A stretch of 39,592 bases of DNA from an uncultured Oligoflexia bacterium (lineage in GTDB: Bacteria; Bdellovibrionota; Bacteriovoracia; Bacteriovoracales; Bacteriovoracaceae), in the NCBI GenBank assembly GCA_937120495.1, contig CAKZJW010000062.1, positions 1 to 39,592 of the forward strand, read 5' to 3'. Position 1 is the stretch's first letter, and each line of letters starts with the position of its first letter. The notes under the pieces were generated by a model that was given only the letters and a program-made list of their open reading frames with translations, was not told the origin of the DNA and did no database searches. The translations under genes and the position numbers were made by a program. Shown here piece after piece: positions 7,965 to 15,785 of the stretch.

Positions 7965-8666
7965 ATGGAATCAGCTTTTAATTTAAAGATGCTTAGTAAT
8001 TCGGGAATTCAAAAAATGACGGATGTGGGACTTGTGCCCTTTTTGTTACTTATGCTGGCTTCGCTTTTGGCCTCTCTTTTCATCTCGCATTTGTATGTAA
8101 GATTTTATGGATCGCGTGGAACGGGAAGTACACTTCACAGGGCCTTTCCTCTTCTTGGATTGTCGATAACGTCGATATTTATAAGTTTACAGTTCTCGAT
8201 CCCTTTATCTCTTGGACTTTTAGGGGCTTTGTCGATTGTAAGATTTAGAACGCCGATAAAAGATCCTGAGGAAGTGGGATTTATTCTTCTTGTGATTGCA
8301 ACGAGTTTAACTTGTGCAACTTTCAATATTCCTTTTCTTCTTCTTATAATGCTTGTGGCGATTATTGGTTTAGTTGTCTTAAAGTACGATAAGAAGTTTT
8401 TTAGAAGAAATGCCAATGAGGGGATGCTTATTTTAAAGATTAATTCTCAGTTGTATGAAAAATCTTTTGAAGGTGTTTTGAGTGCTATTAGTTCAAACCC
8501 AGCAAAGCTTGTGGCCGATAGTATCATTGAAGAGGAAGAGACGACGACTCTTTCATATTCTTTTTCAACTCTTTCGGATCAAAGTTTAATTGCCTTAAAA
8601 GGGGCTTTGAAAAAAATTGATCCAAATAGCTCGACAAGTGTTTTCTATACGCAAAATATTCTTTAA
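7965..8666 (+). CDS. DUF4956 integral membrane protein
   Basis: Protein of 233 aa with about four hydrophobic segments (about 20-43, 62-91, 102-115 and 120-140) and a soluble C-terminal domain. The diagnostic DUF4956 segment GALSIVRFRTPIKDPEEVGF occupies residues 87-106, between transmembrane segments. The start is supported by AAGGAA upstream of the ATG, 13 bp after the VTC gene. It is probably the membrane partner of the VTC-domain protein, perhaps localising or translocating polyphosphate; this is inferred from gene neighbourhood, as the domain has no assigned biochemistry that I know. Its stop codon shares one base with the start of the CotH-like gene. Confidence 0.88.
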   Translation: MESAFNLKMLSNSGIQKMTDVGLVPFLLLMLASLLASLFISHLYVRFYGSRGTGSTLHRAFPLLGLSITSIFISLQFSIPLSLGLLGALSIVRFRTPIKDPEEVGFILLVIATSLTCATFNIPFLLLIMLVAIIGLVVLKYDKKFFRRNANEGMLILKINSQLYEKSFEGVLSAISSNPAKLVADSIIEEEETTTLSYSFSTLSDQSLIALKGALKKIDPNSSTSVFYTQNIL

Positions 8667-10066
8667 TGAAAGAGAGCACCAAGTCCAATATTAAAATTGT
8701 GGGCTTTTTTCTTGCGATAATTGGAATAAGTCTTTTTATCCATAAGAAAAAAGAGAGGACTTCTTTTCGAGAGAAGGTAGAGTTTTTTCACGCTACAAGT
8801 GAGGATGCACGAGGGATTTATACGGGCAAGACGAGGGCCGTTTATAATCCTCTGGATCAGTCTTATAAAATAAGCCCATGGCTAAAAGAGAATTCAAAAA
8901 ATAAAATAAATCCAAAACCCTTTGGCAGCTGGCCTGTAATTTCTTTATGGATAGATCCACAAGATCTTGATGGGGAAAACCGAGGAATAATTGCAGCAAA
9001 TAATACTTTTAAAAAAGGCCGTCTTTGGGAGCGCGCGGTGATGTTTAGATATTACCAAAATGGAGAGCTTCGCTTTGAGTCCATGGCCGGTCTTCGTCAA
9101 CACGGACGAGGAAATAGGGAAGTAAAAAATAAAATTAAAAACTTTAGGCTCTATCTTCGAAAGAAATATGGAAAAGAATATTTTCTAGAGGATTTAAATA
9201 TTAGCTTGGCCCGTAAAGCCCAGATTAAGACTTTGGCCATTAGAAAAGAAATTGGCATGAATTTTACTAATGATATCTCTGGATATTTAGTGAATGCCCT
9301 TGGAGGAATTTCTCCGCGCTTTTCTCATGCAGCTTTATTTATCAATGGAGAGTTCTACTCCTTTCACCATATGACTCAGCATCTCTCGACAAAAGCCGTG
9401 GGAGAGTATCTTGGACATGAAAACTTTGCTTACGCCAAAATGTATTCGGATAAAAGTATCAGAGACAAAACCCTCTATGATGGATTGAGAGCAAAGATTG
9501 AAGATGAGAAACTCGATTTTGATTCAGTCTCAAAGCTTTTGGATATGGATTCAATTATGTCGAGTCTTTTAGTTGCTATGTATACGGGAAATGGGGACTG
9601 GATGCAGGGAGTGTATATAAAGGATTTGAATAAGAATCTTTGGAGTCATATATCGTGGGATTATGATGTGGCTTTTGTGCCTTCGTATCATAATGCAAAA
9701 AAGGCAGATAGGAATAAACCGAGCTGGACGATTCAAAGTCTGTACCTTGGGCTTGATCATAAAAAGGCCAAAAGAGTTTGGTATAAGAAAATTAGGTATT
9801 TAGTTTTTAAGAAGCTTATTTTTAAAGATAAAAAATTTAGAGAATATTTTTCAAAACTTGTGGATAAACTTTTTTTAGAAGTTATTCCTTCAAAGGGTCT
9901 AGAGGATAAATTCTCTCTTTATGAGAGACTTGCAAAAGATTCAAAGAATAAAAAAGTGCAAGGGAGATTTTCTGATCTTGTGAACTTCTTTAAATATAGA
10001 GAGAAAAATTTCTGCGAGAAACTTTGGCAGAGAGTAAAGCTTCGTCCTCAGAGTTGTCGGGAGTAG
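8666..10066 (+). CDS. CotH-family kinase-like protein
   Basis: Protein of 466 aa with an N-terminal membrane anchor (about residues 10-26) and a CotH-like region. Visible landmarks are GLRQHGRGNRE (about 141-151) followed by a basic FRLYLRKKYG stretch, then the C-terminal NGDWMQGVYIKDLN and WDYDVAF (about 312-337), the latter resembling the metal-binding D-x-D of CotH atypical protein kinases. CotH phosphorylates spore coat proteins in Bacillus; here the role is unknown. It is the third gene of the VTC-DUF4956-CotH operon, with a one-base overlap (TAATG) that implies translational coupling. The anchor suggests it works at or outside the inner membrane. Confidence 0.85.
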   Translation: MKESTKSNIKIVGFFLAIIGISLFIHKKKERTSFREKVEFFHATSEDARGIYTGKTRAVYNPLDQSYKISPWLKENSKNKINPKPFGSWPVISLWIDPQDLDGENRGIIAANNTFKKGRLWERAVMFRYYQNGELRFESMAGLRQHGRGNREVKNKIKNFRLYLRKKYGKEYFLEDLNISLARKAQIKTLAIRKEIGMNFTNDISGYLVNALGGISPRFSHAALFINGEFYSFHHMTQHLSTKAVGEYLGHENFAYAKMYSDKSIRDKTLYDGLRAKIEDEKLDFDSVSKLLDMDSIMSSLLVAMYTGNGDWMQGVYIKDLNKNLWSHISWDYDVAFVPSYHNAKKADRNKPSWTIQSLYLGLDHKKAKRVWYKKIRYLVFKKLIFKDKKFREYFSKLVDKLFLEVIPSKGLEDKFSLYERLAKDSKNKKVQGRFSDLVNFFKYREKNFCEKLWQRVKLRPQSCRE

Positions 10067-10171
10067 TGCTACACAATTTAAACCACTTATACGCATCTGT
10101 TGCAGATTATGCTAATAAAGTGCACAGGAGTTGCAGATTGTCAGGGGAATATGCAGATCGATAAGCTTTAA

Positions 10172-10210
10172 AGGGGGTTTTTACCCTATTTTTTGACCCT
10201 CCTAGGGTTA
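10172..10210 (+). terminator. GGG/CCC-rich structured region, possible terminator
   Basis: AGGG (10172-10175) can pair with CCCT (10184-10187) ahead of a T-rich ATTTTTT. ACCCT (10196-10200) and AGGGT (10204-10208) form a second hairpin, and the first G-tract can instead pair with the second C-tract. The stems are short and compete, so termination of the VTC operon here is only a suggestion. Upstream, GTTGCAGATT occurs at 10098 and 10129 and GCAGAT again at 10153. Confidence 0.3.
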
Positions 10211-10231
10211 TATTTACATACATATTCGACC

Positions 10232-10260
10232 TTTCAAACAGTAAATCAGTATGTTATAAT
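10232..10260 (+). promoter_or_regulatory. Promoter placing transcription start at the ATG
   Basis: A perfect TATAAT (10255-10260) lies six bases before the ATG at 10267, with a weak -35 (TTTCAA, 10232-10237, spacer 17). Transcription would begin at or next to the start codon, and no Shine-Dalgarno is present, so the mRNA of the DUF4143 ATPase gene would be leaderless. Confidence 0.6.
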
Positions 10261-10266
10261 GTTCTT

Positions 10267-11598
10267 ATGAAAAGAGTCGCATTAACAGATCTAAATGAAT
10301 GGGTTTCTAGAGCTAGTAGGAAGCCACTCATAATTAGGGGGGCAAGACAGGTTGGTAAATCCACTCTTGTTCGAATGTTCGCTAAAGAGAACTCTCTAGA
10401 GCTTTTTGAATTTAATTTTGAAATAGATAAACTTAAGACCCTTGAAAGAGAGGAGTTTGATCTTCAGGCTCTAATAGATGAGATTCAGATTAAGGCTAAA
10501 AAAAACTTAACTGAGCGATCACTAATTTTTTTTGATGAAATTCAAGAGTCCCCAAAACTCTTAAAACTTTTACGTTACTTTTATGAGAACTATCCCGATT
10601 TAAAAATAATAGCAGCCGGATCTTTATTAGAAATAGCTTTAAAGTCAGAAGAATTCTCTTTCCCCGTTGGAAGAGTTGAGTTTTATCATTTACAGCCAAT
10701 GTCATTTCAAGAGTTTTTGTGGGCTACAGACAATACTTATTTAGATCAGAAACTATCAAATTTTGAATTAACTCCAGAGGTTCACGAAGCAGGTTTATTA
10801 GAACTAAGAAAGTTTTTTTATATTGGAGGAATGCCTGAGGCTGTTAAGCAGTATGCAGAGTCAAAAAGTTTAGTTTCGATTCGAAATATCCAGTCTCAAC
10901 TCATTCAAACTTATGAAGCAGACTTTCCAAAATATAATAACAGAATAGACTTGAATAGAATAAACCGTATTTTTAGTGGAGCTGCACTGACACTCGGAGA
11001 AAAAGTTATTTTCTCAAAACTAGATAGTGAAAGTAAATCTAGAGAAGTAAAAAGAGTAATAGAGTTATTGATTGATGCAAGGGTGTTAAGTGCATGCTTT
11101 CACAGCTCTAGCAATTCAACACCTTTGTTCGGAGAGGTTGATCTGAGTCTTTATAAATTGTATTTTCTAGATATCGGTTTATTAAATAGTTTACTAAATC
11201 TCAGTGTAGATTCATTGGATTTTGATTTTAAAGATAATTTCAAAACTCGAGGGGTGCTAGCCGAACAGTTTGTTGCCCAGCATTTAAACTCTTTTAACGG
11301 GCCACAAAACTCACCTCGATTAATTTATCATCTTCGAGATAAAGGGGTACGAAAAGCTGAAATTGATTTCGTAATCGAAAAAGAGCAAAATGTTTACCCG
11401 GTGGAGGTTAAATCAACAGCAAAGGGGCATCTTAAATCTTTACGCTATTTTTGTGAAACTAAGAAATCAAGCCTTGGGATTAAAACCTCGTTGTCTCCAT
11501 TTAGTATTGATGAAAACTTTGTTGGAGATTCAAAACTTGTAAATATTCCTCTATATGCAATTGGATATTTATATCAAAATTTTGATAAGATTAATTAA
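10267..11598 (+). CDS. AAA ATPase with DUF4143 domain
   Basis: Protein of 443 aa of the AAA_14 plus DUF4143 family. Walker A is GARQVGKS (25-32) and Walker B is LIFFDE (86-91), followed by AAGSLLE (116-122). The C-terminal DUF4143 half includes LYFLDIGLLNSLL, RGVLAEQFVAQHL and IDFVIE...VYPVEVKS near residue 375, a PD-(D/E)xK-like strand pattern described for this family. Members are widespread, frequently multicopy ATPases of unclear function, often in variable genome regions. The family N-terminus matches the ATG at 10267, confirming that start although a TATAAT box lies just six bases away. Monocistronic, convergent with gtrA. Confidence 0.92.
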   Translation: MKRVALTDLNEWVSRASRKPLIIRGARQVGKSTLVRMFAKENSLELFEFNFEIDKLKTLEREEFDLQALIDEIQIKAKKNLTERSLIFFDEIQESPKLLKLLRYFYENYPDLKIIAAGSLLEIALKSEEFSFPVGRVEFYHLQPMSFQEFLWATDNTYLDQKLSNFELTPEVHEAGLLELRKFFYIGGMPEAVKQYAESKSLVSIRNIQSQLIQTYEADFPKYNNRIDLNRINRIFSGAALTLGEKVIFSKLDSESKSREVKRVIELLIDARVLSACFHSSSNSTPLFGEVDLSLYKLYFLDIGLLNSLLNLSVDSLDFDFKDNFKTRGVLAEQFVAQHLNSFNGPQNSPRLIYHLRDKGVRKAEIDFVIEKEQNVYPVEVKSTAKGHLKSLRYFCETKKSSLGIKTSLSPFSIDENFVGDSKLVNIPLYAIGYLYQNFDKIN

Positions 11599-11610
11599 GA
11601 GAAATTTAGA

Positions 11611-12030
11611 TCATTTTTCTAAGGATGACTTATCATCAAATATAAATTTATAAATAAAATATTTAAATACTAAAACAATAGCCGTCGCAATTAACTGAGC
11701 TAGCAGTAAGTACATGTCCATATAAGTTAGAAATGCCATATATATTAGCCAATTCATTAATCTAAAACTTGCACCTGTAATTAAAAACTGAATTAAAGTC
11801 TTTTTATAAGATAATGATTTATTGGCTTGAAAGACAAAGTGTCTGTTTACTATATAGCCTAAAATAAAATCCAAACAAAGGATAAATATATACGAAGGGC
11901 TTGGTGGAAGCGTTAATAGAACGACTAAAACATAATTGAGTCCAAATGAAATTGCTTTCATGCCAACTCCACCAAGAAGAAACCTCATGATTTTATTTTC
12001 TAGAGCTTTTTTTGATAAGGAATTAAGCAT
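11611..12030 (-). CDS. GtrA-family membrane protein
   Basis: Protein of 139 aa with four predicted transmembrane helices and the GtrA hallmarks FLLGGVGMK near the N-terminus and GYIVNRHFVFQ in the second pair of helices. GtrA-like proteins are thought to help flip undecaprenyl- or dolichyl-phosphate-linked sugars across the inner membrane and are usually paired with a polyprenyl-phosphate glycosyl synthase. That partner is directly upstream: its restored reading frame ends at 12023, overlapping this start (ATGCTTAA). The gene itself looks intact even though the partner is frameshifted. Confidence 0.9.
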   Translation of the reverse strand: MLNSLSKKALENKIMRFLLGGVGMKAISFGLNYVLVVLLTLPPSPSYIFILCLDFILGYIVNRHFVFQANKSLSYKKTLIQFLITGASFRLMNWLIYMAFLTYMDMYLLLAQLIATAIVLVFKYFIYKFIFDDKSSLEK

Positions 12031-12933
12031 CTACTCTTTTGGTTTTTACAATTAAGTCTGCTAAGAAACCAAAAAATAGCGTTTGAAATCCAAATAAGAA
12101 TGATCCCATTACAAGGTTTACATGCTCAATAGGTTTTGGAGCACTACCAACTAGCCACTGAATAAGTTCAACTCCACCAACTATCGTTGCAATAAAGATA
12201 AAAAATAAAGCGATAGGGGTGAAGAATTTTAATGGCTTAATTCCAATAACGATCTGAAGAATTTGTGGAACGACTTTAAATGGATACTTGTATGAAATAA
12301 ATGACTTACCAGTTTCTCTTTTCTAAACTCAACATCAACGTGAGCAAACCTCATACCAATATGATAAGAGTTTAGAAGAATTTGTTGAGTGTAGTTATAG
12401 TCGCCAGGTAGATAAAACCCTTTGAGGTAGGCAGAGTTCACGGCTAAAATTCCTGGTTGGCTATCATATACTGGCCATTTTGTTAGCCATCTCATAAGTC
12501 CTGTAAAAACCTTATTTCCTGTTTTTCTAATAAATGGCATTTTATATGCAATTTGATTGAAGCGGTGTCCGTAAACTGTGTCAGCTTCATCATTTAATAT
12601 AGGCTGAATTAAATCCCAAATATTTTCAGGATTGTGTTGAAGGTCGGCATCAAACTTTACAACGATATCGGCATTATCCGTTTTAGCAGCTGTAAGTCCT
12701 GTTCTAATTGCAGCTCCCAGGCCTCTGTTTACTTTATGTTTAAGTATTCTATCTGCACCAGCTTCTTGAGCAAGTTTTAAAGTATTATCCTTAGAGCCAT
12801 CATTTATAACGTAAACAAGAAAATTAATATTCTTGGCTTTATATGATTCTTTTAAAGCAATAAGGGCACGAGTAGCCGCGCCAATTCTTTCTTCTTCGTT
12901 AAAAGCTGGGACAATTACAATTAGTTTTTGCAT
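12023..12933 (-). pseudogene. Polyprenyl-phosphate sugar synthase (GT2, DPM1-like), frameshifted
   Basis: GT2 glycosyltransferase of the dolichyl/undecaprenyl-phosphate mannose or glucose synthase type. The intact first part has VPAFNEEERI (8-17), NDGSKDNT (44-51) and the DAD motif (95-97). After VEFRKE, at about 12318-12323, the frame runs off into an unrelated tail and stops at 12229. In the next frame the family sequence resumes at once with ETGKSFISYKYPFK and continues through two transmembrane helices to LADLIVKTKRVDA, ending at 12023 and overlapping gtrA. One extra A in the AAAA run (TTTT at 12319-12322 on the plus strand) restores a 303-aa protein. Real mutation, sequencing error or slippage cannot be distinguished here. 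If real, the two membrane helices are lost. Confidence 0.9.
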
Positions 12934-12981
12934 AGTAAAATCTCTTGTTCGTTGATAGTGTTAAGTTCTGGAGAGTATATT

Positions 12982-14223
12982 ATGAATATTTCACTTAGTC
13001 CGAAAAAAATCTTAATAATGACATGCGTCTTTTTTACTTTGTTTGCAATTAGTATTGTGCATCCCGTAAATAGGACTCATAGGGACTATTCGTCTTCAAC
13101 CTATGGGAAGCTTCCACGTCATATTGATAGAGTATGGAACTTTGCAATCGAAGATGCTTCAAAACCATTTCTTGAAGTTCGTGATCATTATCTATTTCAT
13201 GGAAGATCCCCTGGTCTATTTAAATTTATAGCTGAAATGACAGCAAGGCTTGGAGCAAAGTCTCCGATTCCTCTTCAATTCATATTAATCATACTGGTAA
13301 ACTTAGGAATCATTGCTCAGTTTAAGTGGTTGTCACTTTTGTTTAAAAATTCAGTCTTTCCAGTGGTGGGGTGCTTATTTCTATTAGGAAGCCATTTTCT
13401 AACTTACTTTGGAACGACTATCCATCAACATCCATATAACTTCGCCTTCTTTAATTTTTGCATGTTTTTTATTGTAAAGTATGCTCAGACAAAGAATATC
13501 AAAGACTATTGGTTGTGTTGGTTTTGTTATCTTTTCTTATGCCAGAACTACTATATGTTTTGGGTGTCAACTTTTGTGATGATGGTAGGCATTTTGTGGC
13601 TTCATGGAAATAAAATAATATCTTTTAAAAATCTTGGGCTTGGATTAGCTCCAGTCTTAACGATTGGATTTTTAGTTTGGAATATATCATATGCCCATGG
13701 AGGCTTTGATAAGGGGTTTCCAAAGCTTGCTAAAATCTATAAAGCGAGAGTCTTAGGTATTGTTGAAAAAGATGCGGTTCAAAAGCCCCTTACAAAAAAA
13801 GATTATATTAAATATCCTCTGACAGTTTCATCTAGAGTTGAGAGATATTTTTATATACCAGGGATTGTATTTATCTTTTTGGGGTGGATATTATTAAGGC
13901 TAAAAAAAGCTAATAATTCAAAGCTTGATTATAGAGTCTTTCGATTTTTAATCCCTGCAGGGCTTTCTTGGTATTTACTAGTTTACGAGCATACAGTAGT
14001 GCATCAGGTTGCTGGGCGTTATAGCTATTTTCTTTGGATGGTGTTTTTTGGATATTTTTTCTTTGAAATTCACACCTATATATTGAATTCGAAAAAGAGA
14101 TACATGCCATACTTTTTAAAACTTTGTTGGCCATTTGTTTTGATTTACGGTGGTTACGGATTTTTATATCTAAATGTTGGTGGGTTGATAAAGAATTTGA
14201 TGAGATTATTTAAAATTTTATAA
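12982..14223 (+). CDS. Polytopic membrane protein, possibly a GT-C glycosyltransferase
   Basis: Hydrophobic protein of 413 aa with roughly ten membrane segments. I chose the ATG at 12982, which has GGAG eight bases upstream. An in-frame TTG at 12928 would add 18 residues but overlaps the start of the divergent glycosyltransferase. The first periplasmic loop is long and polar (RTHRDYSS ... RHIDRVWNF ... DHYLFHGRSPGLF), which recalls GT-C enzymes that use polyprenyl-phosphate sugars. A second cue is HQHPYNFAFFNF. No family signature is decisive. Its location next to a polyprenyl-phosphate sugar synthase and gtrA would suit an enzyme that consumes the flipped sugar; this is inference. Confidence 0.75.
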   Translation: MNISLSPKKILIMTCVFFTLFAISIVHPVNRTHRDYSSSTYGKLPRHIDRVWNFAIEDASKPFLEVRDHYLFHGRSPGLFKFIAEMTARLGAKSPIPLQFILIILVNLGIIAQFKWLSLLFKNSVFPVVGCLFLLGSHFLTYFGTTIHQHPYNFAFFNFCMFFIVKYAQTKNIKDYWLCWFCYLFLCQNYYMFWVSTFVMMVGILWLHGNKIISFKNLGLGLAPVLTIGFLVWNISYAHGGFDKGFPKLAKIYKARVLGIVEKDAVQKPLTKKDYIKYPLTVSSRVERYFYIPGIVFIFLGWILLRLKKANNSKLDYRVFRFLIPAGLSWYLLVYEHTVVHQVAGRYSYFLWMVFFGYFFFEIHTYILNSKKRYMPYFLKLCWPFVLIYGGYGFLYLNVGGLIKNLMRLFKIL

Positions 14224-14247
14224 AGTACGTTGTTGAGCAAAGGATAA

Positions 14248-14463
14248 TTTTCTAATAGAGAGTTTCCTGTAAGTTTTGGCATTAAGATCGTTTTTAAATC
14301 GCTAAATAAGCTTACTGTTAGCAAAGAAGACTTCGCTAGTTTTTTGATAAGTGAGGTCGATAGAACTACATCAAGGCTTAATTGTATGGTCTTTTTTCTA
14401 TATGAGAAATCATCCTATTTTCATCATATCACCGAACAATTTTTAGTGGAGTCATTAGAGTAA
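14248..14463 (+). pseudogene. Possible gene remnant 1
   Basis: An open stretch of 71 codons follows an in-frame stop at 14245 and ends at TAA 14461-14463. Its composition looks protein-like (for example KEDFASFLISEVDR and VFFLYEKSSYFHHI) but no ATG lies before codon 40 or so and no Shine-Dalgarno is visible. I do not recognise the family. It may be the tail of a decayed gene. Confidence 0.3.
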
Positions 14464-14511
14464 ATACTTGTCAGGATAGTTTTGTCTGAGCCTTTTATCA
14501 AATAAATATGG

Positions 14512-14520
14512 GCGTAGCGC
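14512..14520 (+). promoter_or_regulatory. ops-like GCG-TAG-CGC element
   Basis: GGGCGTAGCGCG (14510-14521) resembles the ops element (GGCGGTAGCGT) that recruits RfaH in enterobacteria, less one G, and could form a mini-hairpin with a TAG loop. It lies about 400 bp upstream of wzm. The similarity is short and no NusG paralogue is visible in the window. Confidence 0.25.
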
Positions 14521-14592
14521 GTTGTGTGTACTACTTAAATAACAAAAAATGGATTTGAACTTCAAGAATCTTTGGAGGGGGGGCTTAATTGA

Positions 14593-14772
14593 TCATTAAA
14601 AAAGTCTCACAGAGCGCAAATAGAGAGATTCAAAACTTATATCTTGGAGAATGAATTTGAATCGAAAGACTTCGTCATTTCATCCGATTGTAAGATTAAT
14701 AACTTTCAAATTAACTTTCCAAGAAAAATATATGTTTTGCTTATCAAAAAAAATGAAAGATTCGATTTATAA
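14593..14772 (+). pseudogene. Possible gene remnant 2
   Basis: A 59-codon open stretch after an in-frame TGA, ending at TAA 14770-14772, with protein-like content (YILENEFESKDFVISSD, then INFPRKIYVLLIKK). There is no start codon at its beginning. It may belong to the same decayed gene as the stretch at 14248. Family not recognised. Confidence 0.3.
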
Positions 14773-14814
14773 TTAATTGTATTTTTTTGCTATGCAGAAG
14801 GTTTGTGGAGCTTG

Positions 14815-14848
14815 AAAGGCTTTGTAAAGGCTAGGTTGAGGAGCCTTT
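14815..14848 (+). promoter_or_regulatory. Leader with two competing hairpins
   Basis: AAAGGCT occurs twice (14815-14821 and 14826-14832) and both copies can pair with the single AGCCTTT at 14842-14848. The closer pairing gives a 7-bp stem with a 9-base loop followed by TTAGTTGATTTT, a weak terminator-like tail. It lies about 75 bp before the wzm start and could be an attenuator-type leader or simply a terminator for decayed upstream sequence. Confidence 0.4.
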
Positions 14849-14921
14849 TAGTTGATTTTGAAAAATTATTTTTCAAGAAAAATGTACATGATTGCGCTAG
14901 TAAATTCTAGATCAAATTGCT

Positions 14922-15785
14922 ATGTTAGCTCTCTATATGAATAAGCCCCTAAAAACTGAAATTTACACATCGAATCATAGACTTAAATCTTCTTTTATTG
15001 AGGTTTATAATTTTTATATACATTCTTTGTTAAAATATAAAAAATTCATGTGGGCTAATTTTCTTAAGAACTTTAAGGCTTCTTATGAGCAATCTTTTTT
15101 AAGGTTTTTTTGGAAACTAACACTTCCTCTCGTTCCTGTTGGGGTTTACGTTATTTTGCAAATGATAGGAGTCCTTAAAGGATCTACAAATATGCCTAAG
15201 GTCTTATATGTCGTTATCGGTATGACATTTTGGCAGCTTTTTACTTCTTCTTTACAAGCTGTAATTAGTTCGCCGATTAAAGACTCTGCTATGCTTAAAA
15301 AAATGAACTTACCCTTTATACTTTTTTATATTTCTAATTTAGGTGAAGTCATCTTCGATTTCTTAATAAGAATTGGTTTAGTTGTAATATTATTTTTTAT
15401 TCTAGGTGTTGATTTTAATTTTTGGTGGCTAGCTTTACCTTTCATGTCGATTCCCTTTATCGTATCAGCTTTGGCTTTGGGAATTTTTATATCGTTCTTT
15501 TCTGTTTTTTTTGGAGATATTAAAAATATTGTTGATATTGTTGTTCGTTATGGACTATTTGCTAGTGGGGTTATCTTTCCTCTACCTGCTAGTCTAAGCT
15601 TCTCTTTTTATTTAAAGCTGAATCCCTTATATATATATATCGAAAACCTTCGTTCTTTGGTTGTTTTTGGATCAATATCTGACTTTGGACCTTTCTGGAT
15701 AGCTAACTCAGTCGTATTTATTTTTTGTTTATTTGTATTGAAGAAACTTTACTCTATAGAAGCTAGGTTAAGGGAGTATTTGTAG
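14922..15785 (+). CDS. wzm: ABC-2 type O-antigen/capsule export permease (Wzm)
   Basis: Inner-membrane permease of 287 aa with six hydrophobic segments after an N-terminal cytoplasmic region of about 60 residues, matching ABC2-membrane/Wzm/TagG proteins. The NFKASYEQSFLRFFWKLTLPL segment before the first helix is the amphipathic gate region of this family. It exports a complete lipid-linked polysaccharide with the ATPase encoded next. The start at 14922 lacks a Shine-Dalgarno; an ATG five codons on (14937) is an alternative. Its stop shares a base with the GTG start of wzt. It opens the long forward operon that runs to about 27.5 kb. Confidence 0.92.
   Translation: MLALYMNKPLKTEIYTSNHRLKSSFIEVYNFYIHSLLKYKKFMWANFLKNFKASYEQSFLRFFWKLTLPLVPVGVYVILQMIGVLKGSTNMPKVLYVVIGMTFWQLFTSSLQAVISSPIKDSAMLKKMNLPFILFYISNLGEVIFDFLIRIGLVVILFFILGVDFNFWWLALPFMSIPFIVSALALGIFISFFSVFFGDIKNIVDIVVRYGLFASGVIFPLPASLSFSFYLKLNPLYIYIENLRSLVVFGSISDFGPFWIANSVVFIFCLFVLKKLYSIEARLREYL

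Larger units (their letters stand above)
14224..14921. other. 700-bp region without an intact gene
   Basis: Between the GT-C-like gene and wzm there is no complete plausible ORF. It holds two protein-like open stretches without good start codons, a G7 tract at 14577-14583, a GCG-TAG-CGC element at 14512 and a stem-loop leader at 14815-14848. It probably combines decayed genes with the promoter and leader of the wzm operon. A promoter could not be assigned with confidence. Confidence 0.6.

Noticed and set aside
12928..12981. TTG start extending the GT-C-like membrane protein by 18 residues
   Set aside because: It overlaps the start of the divergent glycosyltransferase, has no Shine-Dalgarno, and the ATG at 12982 has GGAG at good spacing.
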